From Parachryseolinea silvisoli (GTDB lineage: Bacteria > Bacteroidota > Bacteroidia > Cytophagales > Cyclobacteriaceae): a DNA stretch of 64,000 nt. Positions 26,399 to 34,596 of this stretch are shown here, piece by piece (the first letter of the stretch is position 1; each line of letters starts with the position of its first letter). Made by a program: the position numbers and the translations under genes. The stretch lies in NCBI RefSeq assembly GCF_021190955.1, contig NZ_JAIOAO010000003.1:496001-560000 (forward strand), written 5' to 3'. The notes under the pieces are model-generated. The model saw only the letters and a list, made by a program, of their open reading frames with translations, had not been told where the DNA came from and searched no databases.

Positions 26399-28839
26399 CG
26401 TTCAGAAGGTGTTAGCACAATAGAGGAAAACTTGTCGGCCGACTGGCCGGCGTTTTGTAAAAAATGCAGTGCGGGGTATTTCCCGTTCGTCCACGTGTCG
26501 ATCATGTCGGCGTAGTGCGGACTGCCCGGGTTGCCCGACTGGCCACCCGGGTATACACCCCAGGCCTTGACGCCGGTTTTCTCCAGGCTTACGATCATTC
26601 TCCACGAAGGACCATGCGTCTTTGAAAAGGCATTCACAATGTCGTGATTACCGCCGGCGTTGACCGCAACACTCAGCGGCTCCAGGCGCAGCAAGTGGTT
26701 GATGCGGCTGTCCTTGTACGCGCCCCACGGCACCTTGGTGCTGCCGGCATGTTCTTTCTTCCATTGCTCGATACTTTGCACGCTTTTGGTAAACGCCAGG
26801 CGGACAATGTCGACGACAGTTTCTTTCTGTGGTGTCTTTTGGATATCAAAGAACGCCAGGTCCGGCTTGTCCCGCATCAGCTTGAGGGTGGTATAAGTAG
26901 TCGGATAGTCCAGCAACGTATCGCCTTGGCTGAGCTCGTCCCAGATCAGGTTAGGATACATGCTGTCCCACCAGGCTTCGTAATACGCGGCTCCTTCGGC
27001 GTCAGCGGTGTTGGTATAGTTCCAGGCTTTTAGAATGTCGAAGGCCGTCATCTCGGCGGGGGAGAGGCGCGTGGAGTCCAGCTGCTTGAGCCAGGTCGGC
27101 AGGCTTTCGGCGGCTTTGAGGTTGTAGTTGTCGGTTTGCAAGGCCATCATGTCGGCCACGGTAATGCTGGTGTCCTGGGTCAATACGCTGTTGATGCGTC
27201 GGTTGCGATAGGCTTCAAAAGAAGTTGCCGTGATGTAATACGGATAGGTGTTGTCTACCGGGTATTGATTGGCCGAGCTTACGAAGCCACGCGGTGGATT
27301 GCGATAGGCTATGTTTTGCTCCACGGGTATAAAAGCTTGCCAGCCGTTGGTGCGGAGGCTACCGTCGAGTACGAAGCGGCCTTCGTTCTGACGACGGGCC
27401 GGGAATTTACCTTGTACGCGCATGGCCACATCGCCCTGCACAGAGGCGAAGACAAAATTCTGGGCCGGCGCCTGGTAGGTGTTGAGTGCTTTTTTATAAT
27501 CGTCGAAGCTGCGCGCGCGGTTCAGCTTGTAAAAAGTCAACAGCTCCAGCGACGGATCGTGGGCAATCCAACGGAAGGCATAGTCGGCGTGGTCGTTGTT
27601 GGCCTTGAAGGTGTTGTCGTAGGTGATGGGCCCCCAGTGGGTATAATAGACGGTGTCGGATACCGCGTCTTCGCCGCGGACGTGGATGGTCTCCACAACG
27701 GCACGCGTATTGGCCCAACGCTCGTCGAGGCGGTACTTCTGGCGGGTGCTGTCTTTATAGGTAATGCGGAACCAATCGATGAGGTCGCGTTGTGCGTTGG
27801 TCACGCCCCATGCCACGGAGTCGGTAAAGCCGATGATGATGCCCGGTGTGCCGGGCAGCGATGCGCCCATGCAGTTGGTGCCCGGGCCATGAAGCTGTAC
27901 AACATACCACAGCGACGGCAATGACAGGTTCAGGTGCGGGTCGTTGCAAAGCATGGGCGAGCCGGTGGCGGTCTTGCTGCCGTGCACGGCCCAGTTGTTG
28001 CTGCCCGTCGTCGGGTCGGCACCGGGTTTCTTTTTAACCTGGATCAGTTCCTTCGGCAGGGCCAGCGGAATCGAGTCCGACAGGACGTTGGCAAATTTCC
28101 AACTGCCGGGCTGGTCGACAATGGGTTCGCCCACACCTTCCTGGTCGGGATATAGCAGGTCCACCACCTCGGGGCCGAAGAGCTGCAGGGCGTTGGTCAT
28201 CTCGATATCCTTGTCACGCATGCAGAGGCTATAGGCCATGTTCTTGAGCAGCAGCGCCGACTTGAGGGGCGTCCACGGTTCCGGCCGGTAGTCCAGGAGT
28301 TTGTATTCGAAGGCCAGGTCGCTGTAGTGCAGCGATTGGATATAGGCGTTGACACCCTCGGCATATTTTTCGATCATCCTCCGGGTCGTGTCATTCTTCA
28401 TCATCGTTTCAAAGGCATGCTGCGCGCCAAAGGTCATGCCGAGGCGGCGCATGTAGCGATCATTTTCAAGGGCTGCGGGGCCGGCGATCTCAGACACGCG
28501 GCCCGCTGCGGCATGGGTCTGAATTTCCATTTGCCAGAGGCGGTGCATGGCGGTGACGTAGCCCTGCGCCAGGTATAGGTCGGCCTCGTTCGATGCGAAG
28601 ATGTGGGGGATGGCCAGGCTGTCGAAGACGAGGGTGACTTTGTCCTGTAAGCCGGGTATATGCAACTCGGTGGGCGGCTGGGCGCCCCGGGGTTCGATGT
28701 TTTGCCAGAAGCCGTGGAACGGGTCGAGCAGTTTCCCCAACGGTGGGAGAGGAGCTTTGCCAATTACCCAGCGGTTGTCCAGGAAATACACGAGTGCCAG
28801 GGTAATAGCAAAGGAGACGGAGAACTTAATTAGGCGCAT
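26395..28839 (-). CDS. Penicillin acylase family protein (Ntn hydrolase)
   Basis: An 814-residue N-terminal-nucleophile hydrolase precursor. An N-terminal hydrophobic segment (about 5-24) sends it to the periplasm or anchors it in the membrane. The alpha part covers about 50-270; self-cleavage is expected just before the Ser of GSNNWAVHG near residue 281, which becomes the catalytic nucleophile of the beta part. CNDPHL and the later GGNHDIVNAF block are typical. Substrates of the family are amides such as beta-lactams or acyl-homoserine lactones; which one is cleaved here is unknown. It is the first gene of a two-gene operon with the small membrane protein. Confidence 0.92.
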   Translation of the reverse strand: MRLIKFSVSFAITLALVYFLDNRWVIGKAPLPPLGKLLDPFHGFWQNIEPRGAQPPTELHIPGLQDKVTLVFDSLAIPHIFASNEADLYLAQGYVTAMHRLWQMEIQTHAAAGRVSEIAGPAALENDRYMRRLGMTFGAQHAFETMMKNDTTRRMIEKYAEGVNAYIQSLHYSDLAFEYKLLDYRPEPWTPLKSALLLKNMAYSLCMRDKDIEMTNALQLFGPEVVDLLYPDQEGVGEPIVDQPGSWKFANVLSDSIPLALPKELIQVKKKPGADPTTGSNNWAVHGSKTATGSPMLCNDPHLNLSLPSLWYVVQLHGPGTNCMGASLPGTPGIIIGFTDSVAWGVTNAQRDLIDWFRITYKDSTRQKYRLDERWANTRAVVETIHVRGEDAVSDTVYYTHWGPITYDNTFKANNDHADYAFRWIAHDPSLELLTFYKLNRARSFDDYKKALNTYQAPAQNFVFASVQGDVAMRVQGKFPARRQNEGRFVLDGSLRTNGWQAFIPVEQNIAYRNPPRGFVSSANQYPVDNTYPYYITATSFEAYRNRRINSVLTQDTSITVADMMALQTDNYNLKAAESLPTWLKQLDSTRLSPAEMTAFDILKAWNYTNTADAEGAAYYEAWWDSMYPNLIWDELSQGDTLLDYPTTYTTLKLMRDKPDLAFFDIQKTPQKETVVDIVRLAFTKSVQSIEQWKKEHAGSTKVPWGAYKDSRINHLLRLEPLSVAVNAGGNHDIVNAFSKTHGPSWRMIVSLEKTGVKAWGVYPGGQSGNPGSPHYADMIDTWTNGKYPALHFLQNAGQSADKFSSIVLTPSER

Positions 28840-28973
28840 GTGGGGGCGGTTCCGGAAATAATAATGTCGTGTTTAAAGCCGTGAGCGGGGCCGGCTCAAA
28901 CTTTTCCGTTCAAAATAGAAAGCTTTTCCTAATTTTCGGATGAATTTTCCACGAAAAAATTTAGCTAAATCGT

Positions 28974-29513
28974 TTGAAACAGATTTTATCCAAATACACC
29001 AAGGAACAGGTCCACCGGGCGGGCCTGATCAAGGCGATCTTCTTTGATGTGGACGGCGTATTGACCGACAGTAAGATCATTTACGACGAGAACGGCCGGG
29101 AGATCAAAAACTTCAATGTCAAGGACGGACAGATCATTTCGCACCTGAAGCGCGCGGGTATCCTGACCGGGGCAATCTCGGGCCGCGATTCGGGCGCTAC
29201 GGCCAAGCGTTGCGCCGAGCTCAAGATAGATTTCTGTCACCAGGGCATTATGGATAAGGCCTCGACGTTTGAGAAGCTCGCCAAGCACTATAAGTTGAAG
29301 TTAAAGGAAATAGCGTTTATCGGTGACGACATCAACGACCTGACCACGCTCAGCCGCGCGGGCCTGAGTGTATGTCCGGCAGATACGTTCGACTATATCA
29401 AAGAACGTGTACACCTGGTGACGTTCGCCAAAGGCGGTCGTGGCGTGCTACGCGAAGTAGGCGACCTGGTGCTGTCGGCACGCGGGGAGTTTGATAAGAT
29501 ATTGGAAGTTTAG
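28974..29513 (+). CDS. kdsC: 3-deoxy-D-manno-octulosonate 8-phosphate phosphatase
   Basis: A HAD-superfamily phosphatase of 179 residues that releases phosphate from Kdo 8-phosphate during lipopolysaccharide core synthesis in the cytoplasm. The nucleophile motif is FFDVDGVLTD near residues 25-34, the Thr/Ser motif is AISGRDSG near 68-75, and GDDINDL near 117-123 is the final Asp pair; these match KdsC and its short, cap-less length. Only a TTG start (28974) is available upstream of the first motif. It is followed 20 bases later by kdsA, the preceding step of the same pathway, which supports the assignment. Confidence 0.92.
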   Translation: MKQILSKYTKEQVHRAGLIKAIFFDVDGVLTDSKIIYDENGREIKNFNVKDGQIISHLKRAGILTGAISGRDSGATAKRCAELKIDFCHQGIMDKASTFEKLAKHYKLKLKEIAFIGDDINDLTTLSRAGLSVCPADTFDYIKERVHLVTFAKGGRGVLREVGDLVLSARGEFDKILEV

Positions 29514-29533
29514 ACCAACGAAGAAAATAATCT

Positions 29534-30367
29534 ATGGATAAGTTTAAAGATACCGTACAGATTGCCGACCGGATCACCCTGGGAGGCGAACGCATGGTGC
29601 TGTTCGGCGGCCCGTGCGCGGCCGAGAGTTACGACATTTGTATGGAGACCGGCACACAGGTAAAAGCCTTGTGCGAGAAACTCGATATTTCGTATGTATT
29701 CAAGTCGTCGTTTGACAAAGCCAACCGCACCTCGTCGGGTTCCTATCGCGGACCGAGTGTAGAGGGTGGGTTGGATATTCTGCGTCGCGTGAAGAAAGAC
29801 CTGCAAGTGCCGATCGTCACAGACGTACACGAGTCGTACCAGTGCGCGGAAGCGGCCGAGGTAGCCGACGTGCTGCAGATCCCGGCGTTTTTGTGCCGCC
29901 AGACCGACCTGCTGAAAGCTGCCGCCCGTACCGGCAAGGCAGTGAAAATTAAGAAGGGCCAGTTCATGGCGCCCGAAGACATGAAATACGCCGTGGACAA
30001 AGTGCGCGGCGAAGGTAACAACAACGTATTCCTGACCGAGCGTGGTGCCAGCTTTGGCTACCACACACTGGTGGTGGATATGCGCTCGCTGCCGATCATG
30101 CGCCAGTATACCCCCGTGATCTTTGACGTGACGCACTCGGTACAACAGCCGGGAGGCAAAGGAGGCTCGTCGGGCGGTCAGCGCGAGTTTGCGCCGTTCC
30201 TGGCCCGCGCCGCAGCCGCTACCGGCGTGGACGGTTTCTTCATCGAGACACATCCGAATCCTGAAAAGGCTTTGAGCGATGGTCCCAACATGATTCCGCT
30301 GCACCAGATGGAGGACTTCCTGGTCATGCTGAAACGTTATTGGGAGCTGCACACACTGCACCACTAG
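29534..30367 (+). CDS. kdsA: 3-deoxy-8-phosphooctulonate synthase
   Basis: Kdo 8-phosphate synthase, 277 residues, which joins arabinose 5-phosphate and phosphoenolpyruvate in the cytoplasm for lipopolysaccharide. Conserved blocks are GPCAAES near residues 26-32, [12 protein letters not shown] near 56-67, the KKGQFMAP block near 138-145, and [11 protein letters not shown] near 197-207. Length and blocks match the family well. It is the second gene of a kdsC-kdsA pair and is followed by a hairpin. Confidence 0.96.
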   Translation: MDKFKDTVQIADRITLGGERMVLFGGPCAAESYDICMETGTQVKALCEKLDISYVFKSSFDKANRTSSGSYRGPSVEGGLDILRRVKKDLQVPIVTDVHESYQCAEAAEVADVLQIPAFLCRQTDLLKAAARTGKAVKIKKGQFMAPEDMKYAVDKVRGEGNNNVFLTERGASFGYHTLVVDMRSLPIMRQYTPVIFDVTHSVQQPGGKGGSSGGQREFAPFLARAAAATGVDGFFIETHPNPEKALSDGPNMIPLHQMEDFLVMLKRYWELHTLHH

Positions 30368-30388
30368 CGCTCGCTGCAATCGATAAAA

Positions 30389-30435
30389 AGGGGAAATTCA
30401 GTACTACCGAGTGTTTGTACGATTGAATTTCCCCT
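30389..30435 (+). terminator. Hairpin terminator after kdsA
   Basis: AGGGGAAATTCA pairs perfectly with TGAATTTCCCCT; an inner GTAC/GTAC pair may extend the stem. The downstream bases AACCTTTCC are only weakly T-rich. It separates the kds genes from the promoter of the sulfate genes. Confidence 0.65.
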
Positions 30436-30454
30436 AACCTTTCCAACTTTTTCC

Positions 30455-30484
30455 TTGTAGCCTTCCTCATTCGTTTTACCTTTG
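30455..30484 (+). promoter_or_regulatory. Promoter of the cys operon
   Basis: TTG (30455-30457), 19 bases, then TACCTTTG (30477-30484): one of the two best matches to the Bacteroidota -33/-7 promoter in the window. Transcription should begin near 30490, leaving about 120 bases before cysC, room for the leader described next. Confidence 0.7.
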
Positions 30485-30509
30485 TAATATCTACCAGTTC
30501 AGTGGTTTT

Positions 30510-30554
30510 ATGAAAAAGGTGCACCTCCATTATTGTTGTTGTTATTTGTGTTGA
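30510..30554 (+). CDS. Cysteine-rich leader peptide of the cys operon
   Basis: A 14-codon frame that begins about 20 bases after the predicted transcription start and reads MKKVHLHYCCCYLC and stop. Four of its last six codons are TGT (Cys), three of them in a row. The TGA stop is the beginning of a terminator-like hairpin, and the sulfate activation genes, which feed cysteine synthesis, follow. This is the arrangement expected of a ribosome-stalling attenuator that senses charged tRNA-Cys. A ribosome held at the Cys codons would cover the 5' arm of the hairpin and let transcription continue; fast release at the stop would let it form. The frame, codons and hairpin are seen; the regulation is inferred. 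No ribosome binding site is evident, as is usual in this phylum. Confidence 0.6.
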   Translation: MKKVHLHYCCCYLC

Positions 30555-30572
30555 GCGTCCTGCTCACTTTTT
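30552..30572 (+). terminator. Attenuator-like hairpin in the cys leader
   Basis: TGAGC pairs with GCTCA around the loop GTCCT and is followed by CTTTTTC. The stem is only five pairs, but its position at the stop codon of the Cys leader suggests attenuation. An alternative pairing of the Cys codons TGTTGTTGT region with ACCACCAAC (30591-30599) is possible at seven of nine positions. Confidence 0.45.
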
Positions 30573-30611
30573 CACTGCATTATTTGTCCACCACCAACTT
30601 TCTGCATCATC

Positions 30612-31214
30612 GTGAATCATATTTACCCCATACAAACGAAGGTCAGCCCTGTTCAGCGCGAAGCATTGCTGCAGCAGCGTCCGGTCGTCCTTTGGTTTAC
30701 CGGCCTCTCCGGGTCGGGCAAGTCCACGCTGGCCGTGCAGCTCGAAGCGCACCTGCACCAGCAGGGCTTCAAGACGTATTTGCTGGACGGTGACAACATC
30801 CGGAACGGGCTGAACAAAGACCTGTCGTTTACAGACGAAGGCCGTGTGGAAAACATCCGCCGCATTGGCGAAGTGTCGCGGTTGTTTGTGGACGCAGGCA
30901 TTATCGTACTGTCGGCTTTTATATCGCCGTTTGCCGCAGACCGCGAGCAGGTACGGTCGATCGTGGGAGCAGAGAATTTTATAGAAGTGTTTGTCGACGC
31001 GCCGCTGGAAGTATGCGAGCAGCGCGACGTGAAGGGGCTGTATAAAAAGGCACGTGCCGGCGAAGTCAAAAACTTTACCGGTATCGACTCACCGTATGAG
31101 CCGCCCGTGCAGCCTGATGTACATATTCCCACGCATTTGCAGAATGTGGAAGAATCAATGGAAATGTTGCTTTCGTTTATCCGCAGCCGGATCAGCCTGA
31201 AGGCGATTGTGTAG
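30612..31214 (+). CDS. cysC: Adenylylsulfate kinase
   Basis: APS kinase, 200 residues, which phosphorylates adenylylsulfate to PAPS in the cytoplasm. Walker [10 protein letters not shown] is near residues 32-40, followed by [13 protein letters not shown] near 60-72, RIGEVSRLF and FISPFAADR, all typical. The start is GTG at 30612; no ATG is available before the Walker motif. First enzyme gene of a cysC-cysD-cysN-cysQ unit on one strand with short gaps. A stand-alone kinase here, with cysN ending before any kinase domain, means the fused CysNC form is not used. Confidence 0.96.
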   Translation: MNHIYPIQTKVSPVQREALLQQRPVVLWFTGLSGSGKSTLAVQLEAHLHQQGFKTYLLDGDNIRNGLNKDLSFTDEGRVENIRRIGEVSRLFVDAGIIVLSAFISPFAADREQVRSIVGAENFIEVFVDAPLEVCEQRDVKGLYKKARAGEVKNFTGIDSPYEPPVQPDVHIPTHLQNVEESMEMLLSFIRSRISLKAIV

Positions 31215-31248
31215 ATGTTATAAATGTGAATGACCTGAATTTTAGAAC

Positions 31249-32157
31249 ATGAGTAATCCATATTACCTGAGTCACTTAAAAGAGCTGGAAGCCGAAGCGA
31301 TCTTTGTGATCCGTGAAGTTGTCGCCCAGTTTGAAAAACCTGCGCTGCTGTTTTCCGGCGGAAAGGATTCTATTGTCTTAGCCTATTTATCACGCAAAGC
31401 GTTTGCGCCGGCGCGTATTCCGTTTCCACTGGTGCACATCGATACCGGGCATAACTTTCCGGAGACCATGGAGTACCGCGACTGGCTGGTGAATGAGCTC
31501 GGTGTAAAGCTTATCGTAGGCTCCGTACAAGAAAGCATTGACAAAGGCCGCGCACGCGAAGAGACCGGTATCAATGCCAGTCGCAATGCACTGCAAACCG
31601 TCACACTGCTCGATACCATCGAGCAACATAAATTCGATGCGGCGATGGGCGGCGCGCGCCGGGACGAGGAGAAGGCCCGCGCCAAGGAGCGTTTCTTTTC
31701 ACACCGCGACGAATTCGGTCAGTGGGACCCGAAAAACCAGCGCCCCGAGCTATGGAACCTGTTTAATGGCCGCAAACATATCGGCGAGCACTTCCGCGTG
31801 TTCCCGATCTCGAACTGGACGGAGATGGATGTATGGCAATACATCTATAGCGAGAACATTCCGATCCCGACGCTTTACCTGTCGCATGAGCGCGAGGTGA
31901 TTGAGCGCGACGGCGCCTTGCTGTCTACGTCGCCGTGGCTGAAGCTGAAGCCGGGGGAGATTCCAATGAAGCGCATCGTACGTTTCCGTACCTGCGGCGA
32001 CATGCCGATCACCGGCGCGGTAGAATCATTTGCCGACACCGTCGAAAAAATTATTGAAGAGGTAGCCGCTTCGCGGAAGACGGAGCGGGGCACACGCGCG
32101 GACGACAAACGCTCGGAGACCGCCATGGAAGACCGGAAAAAATCAGGCTACTTCTAA
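31249..32157 (+). CDS. cysD: Sulfate adenylyltransferase subunit 2
   Basis: The catalytic subunit of ATP sulfurylase, 302 residues, which adenylates sulfate. The PP-loop FSGGKDS is near residues 35-41; MGGARRDEEKARAKER and the C-terminal KKSGYF are signatures of CysD. It works as a heterodimer with CysN, whose gene begins 18 bases downstream. Located 34 bases after cysC in the same transcription unit. Confidence 0.97.
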   Translation: MSNPYYLSHLKELEAEAIFVIREVVAQFEKPALLFSGGKDSIVLAYLSRKAFAPARIPFPLVHIDTGHNFPETMEYRDWLVNELGVKLIVGSVQESIDKGRAREETGINASRNALQTVTLLDTIEQHKFDAAMGGARRDEEKARAKERFFSHRDEFGQWDPKNQRPELWNLFNGRKHIGEHFRVFPISNWTEMDVWQYIYSENIPIPTLYLSHEREVIERDGALLSTSPWLKLKPGEIPMKRIVRFRTCGDMPITGAVESFADTVEKIIEEVAASRKTERGTRADDKRSETAMEDRKKSGYF

Positions 32158-32175
32158 ACCACACGAACCACCACC

Positions 32176-33432
32176 ATGAGCAATATCAATAATCAGCTTC
32201 TGCGGTTTACAACCGCCGGCAGTGTAGACGATGGCAAGAGTACCCTCATCGGTCGCTTGTTATACGACAGCAAGTCTATTTTTGAAGACCAGCTTGCCGC
32301 CGTGGAAGCCTCCAGCGCCAAGAAAGGATTCGACTATGTAGACTTGTCGCTGTTGACCGATGGTTTGAAGTCCGAGCGTGAGCAAGGCATCACCATCGAC
32401 GTGGCCTATCGCTACTTTGCCACCCCCAGACGTAAATTCATCATTGCCGACACACCGGGTCATATTCAATATACCCGCAACATGGTCACGGGGGCCTCTA
32501 CGGCAAACCTCGCATTGATCCTGATCGATGCGCGTAAAGGGCTGGTTGAGCAGACCTATCGTCACTCGTTTATCGCTTCGCTGCTGAAGATCCCACACAT
32601 CATTGTATGCGTGAATAAAATGGACCTGGTGGAATACGACCAGTCTGTATATGACCGTATCGTAGCCGAATACAAAGCCTTTTCGGCCAAGCTCGAGGTG
32701 TCCGACATACAATTTGTGCCCATCAGCGCGCTGGCAGGCGACAACGTCGTAAACCGCTCGGAGGCCATGCACTGGTACCAGGGTGCGACGCTGCTGCACA
32801 TGTTGGAATCTGTACATATCGAGAGCGATCATAACCATATCGACAGCCGCTTCCCCGTGCAATACGTGGTGCGTCCGCAGTCGAAAGAGCATCATGATTT
32901 TCGTGGCTATGCCGGCCGCGTAGCGGGTGGTATCTTCCGTCCCGGCGATGACGTAACGGTATTGCCGTCGGGCTTTCAATCCAAGGTAAAGGCGATCCAT
33001 TTGGGCAACGCGTTGCTTGAGGAGGCTTTTGCGCCGATGTCGGTTACGCTGACGCTGGAAGACGAGATCGACATCAGCCGTGGCGATATCATTGCCAAGC
33101 CCAACAACCAGCCACAAGCGGAACAAGACATCGACCTGATGTTATGCTGGATGAACCAGCGCCCTGTCAACCTGAATACCAAGCTTTATATACGCCACAC
33201 CTCGCGGGAAGTACGCGGTGTGCTGAAAGAGATTCAATACAAGCTGGACATCAATTCCCTGCACCGCGTGGAGAACGTGGAGCAATTGGGAATGAACGAT
33301 ATTGCCCGCGTGAAGATCCGCACGGCGCAGCCGCTGCTGATCGACAGCTATCGCAAAAACCGCATTACGGGCAGTGTGATCCTGGTAGACGAAAGTACCA
33401 ATGAGACCGTTGCGGCGGGTATGATCGTTTAA
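32176..33432 (+). CDS. cysN: Sulfate adenylyltransferase subunit 1 (GTPase)
   Basis: The GTPase subunit of ATP sulfurylase, 418 residues; GTP hydrolysis drives sulfate adenylation by CysD. G1 is GSVDDGKST near residues 15-23, G3 is DTPGHIQYTRN near 97-107, G4 is NKMD near 152-155, then two beta-barrel domains. The length corresponds to CysN alone, without the kinase domain found in CysNC. Its TAA stop shares one base with the ATG of cysQ, so the two are translationally coupled. Confidence 0.97.
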   Translation: MSNINNQLLRFTTAGSVDDGKSTLIGRLLYDSKSIFEDQLAAVEASSAKKGFDYVDLSLLTDGLKSEREQGITIDVAYRYFATPRRKFIIADTPGHIQYTRNMVTGASTANLALILIDARKGLVEQTYRHSFIASLLKIPHIIVCVNKMDLVEYDQSVYDRIVAEYKAFSAKLEVSDIQFVPISALAGDNVVNRSEAMHWYQGATLLHMLESVHIESDHNHIDSRFPVQYVVRPQSKEHHDFRGYAGRVAGGIFRPGDDVTVLPSGFQSKVKAIHLGNALLEEAFAPMSVTLTLEDEIDISRGDIIAKPNNQPQAEQDIDLMLCWMNQRPVNLNTKLYIRHTSREVRGVLKEIQYKLDINSLHRVENVEQLGMNDIARVKIRTAQPLLIDSYRKNRITGSVILVDESTNETVAAGMIV

Positions 33433-34193
33433 TGGATTTACAGGCATTATTACCCCATGCCCTTCGCGCCGCCCGCGAGGCCTGCCAGGTAATTCTGGAC
33501 GTATATACTTCCGGAGATTTTCAGGCAGAAGCCAAAGGCGACCAGTCGCCCGTGACCCGTGCCGACAAGTTAGCGCACGCAGTCATTGCGGAGCACCTGG
33601 CGCCCACCGGGCTTTTTGTGTTGAGCGAAGAAGGGAAGGAGATGCCCTATGATACGCGCAAAGACCTGCCATACTTCTGGATGGTCGACCCCCTGGATGG
33701 CACAAAAGAATTTTTAAAACGCAATGGCGAGTTTACGGTAAACATTGCCATTATCCACCAGCAACGCCCGGTGCTGGGCGTGGTGGCGGTGCCCGTTTCC
33801 GGTGATATATATTACGCCGTGGAGGGGCACGGCGCATTTCGCGAGCGTGCCGGGAAGGTGGAGCCCCTGACGCGTCGTACATCGGTTACATTGGATCAAC
33901 CGCGCTTGCGCGTAGTGGCCTCGCGTTCGTATATGAATGCCGAAACGAAAGACTTTGTGGACGCACTGGAGGCGCCTTCGTTATTGTCCAAAGGCAGTAG
34001 TTTGAAATTTTTGTTGTTGGCGGAGGGTGCCGCGGATGTGTACCCTCGTTATGCGCCCACGATGGAGTGGGACACCGCTGCTCCGCATGTGATTTTGCAC
34101 GAGACCGGGCTGCGCATCCTGCAGGCAGGGCAGGAGCAGGAGCTGATGTATAACAAGCCCTCTTTATTAAATCCTTCGTTTTTAGTGATATAG
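33432..34193 (+). CDS. cysQ: 3'(2'),5'-bisphosphate nucleotidase
   Basis: A 253-residue phosphatase of the inositol-monophosphatase fold that removes PAP, the by-product of PAPS use, and can also act on PAPS. The metal sites are EEG near residues 66-68, DPLDGTKEF near 88-96, and EWDTAAPH near 213-220. It is the last gene of the cys unit; a strong terminator follows. No PAPS reductase gene is present in the window, so the reduction step must be elsewhere. Confidence 0.95.
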   Translation: MDLQALLPHALRAAREACQVILDVYTSGDFQAEAKGDQSPVTRADKLAHAVIAEHLAPTGLFVLSEEGKEMPYDTRKDLPYFWMVDPLDGTKEFLKRNGEFTVNIAIIHQQRPVLGVVAVPVSGDIYYAVEGHGAFRERAGKVEPLTRRTSVTLDQPRLRVVASRSYMNAETKDFVDALEAPSLLSKGSSLKFLLLAEGAADVYPRYAPTMEWDTAAPHVILHETGLRILQAGQEQELMYNKPSLLNPSFLVI

Positions 34194-34230
34194 CTCAATA
34201 CGCATCAGGATATTCGCTTTTAATGCGGAA

Positions 34231-34262
34231 AAACGCACAGGCAGTCCCTGTGCGTTTTTTCT
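34231..34262 (+). terminator. Strong intrinsic terminator after cysQ
   Basis: AAACGCACAGG pairs with CCTGTGCGTTT around a five-base loop and runs into a T-tract ending near 34260. Confidence 0.88.
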
Positions 34263-34596
34263 TGTTAGAGAATAGGGTGGTGGTGTGGAAATTCGGCTAC
34301 AACGTTTTGTATGTTATTAAAATATTTAGTTGAGTTCAAGATGCCTGAATCTATGTTGTACAAACGATATAAACGGATATATACTGGCGTTCGATAGAAT
34401 CTTTTGTTTAAGTGTATCCTAAACTATTTATCTTCGTTAATGCCCGCCAATCAATGATTTATACAGTAATCGTTTGTATGCGAATGTTATCGCAATGTCA
34501 ATAAATCATGGAAAGATTTAAACGTCGAGTAAAGTTATTCTCTGACGGGTCGGGTATTTTTACGCCTGCAACTTAAACTCAACCTAAATTAAAGTT
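34263..34596. other. AT-rich upstream region of the TonB receptor
   Basis: About 330 AT-rich bases with no gene. A near-match to the -7 element (TATTTTT) lies around 34556-34563, about 35 bases before the ATG, without a clear -33 partner. ATCGTTTGTATGCGAATGTT around 34470 and AACGATATAAACGGATATAT around 34365 are AT-rich strings of no recognised type. Confidence 0.35.

Noticed and set aside
27136-27924. 262-codon plus-strand frame opposite the penicillin-acylase gene
   Set aside because: Shadow frame; the acylase is clearly the real gene.
32260-33126. 288-codon minus-strand frame opposite cysN
   Set aside because: A shadow of cysN, whose motifs are intact; no independent protein features.
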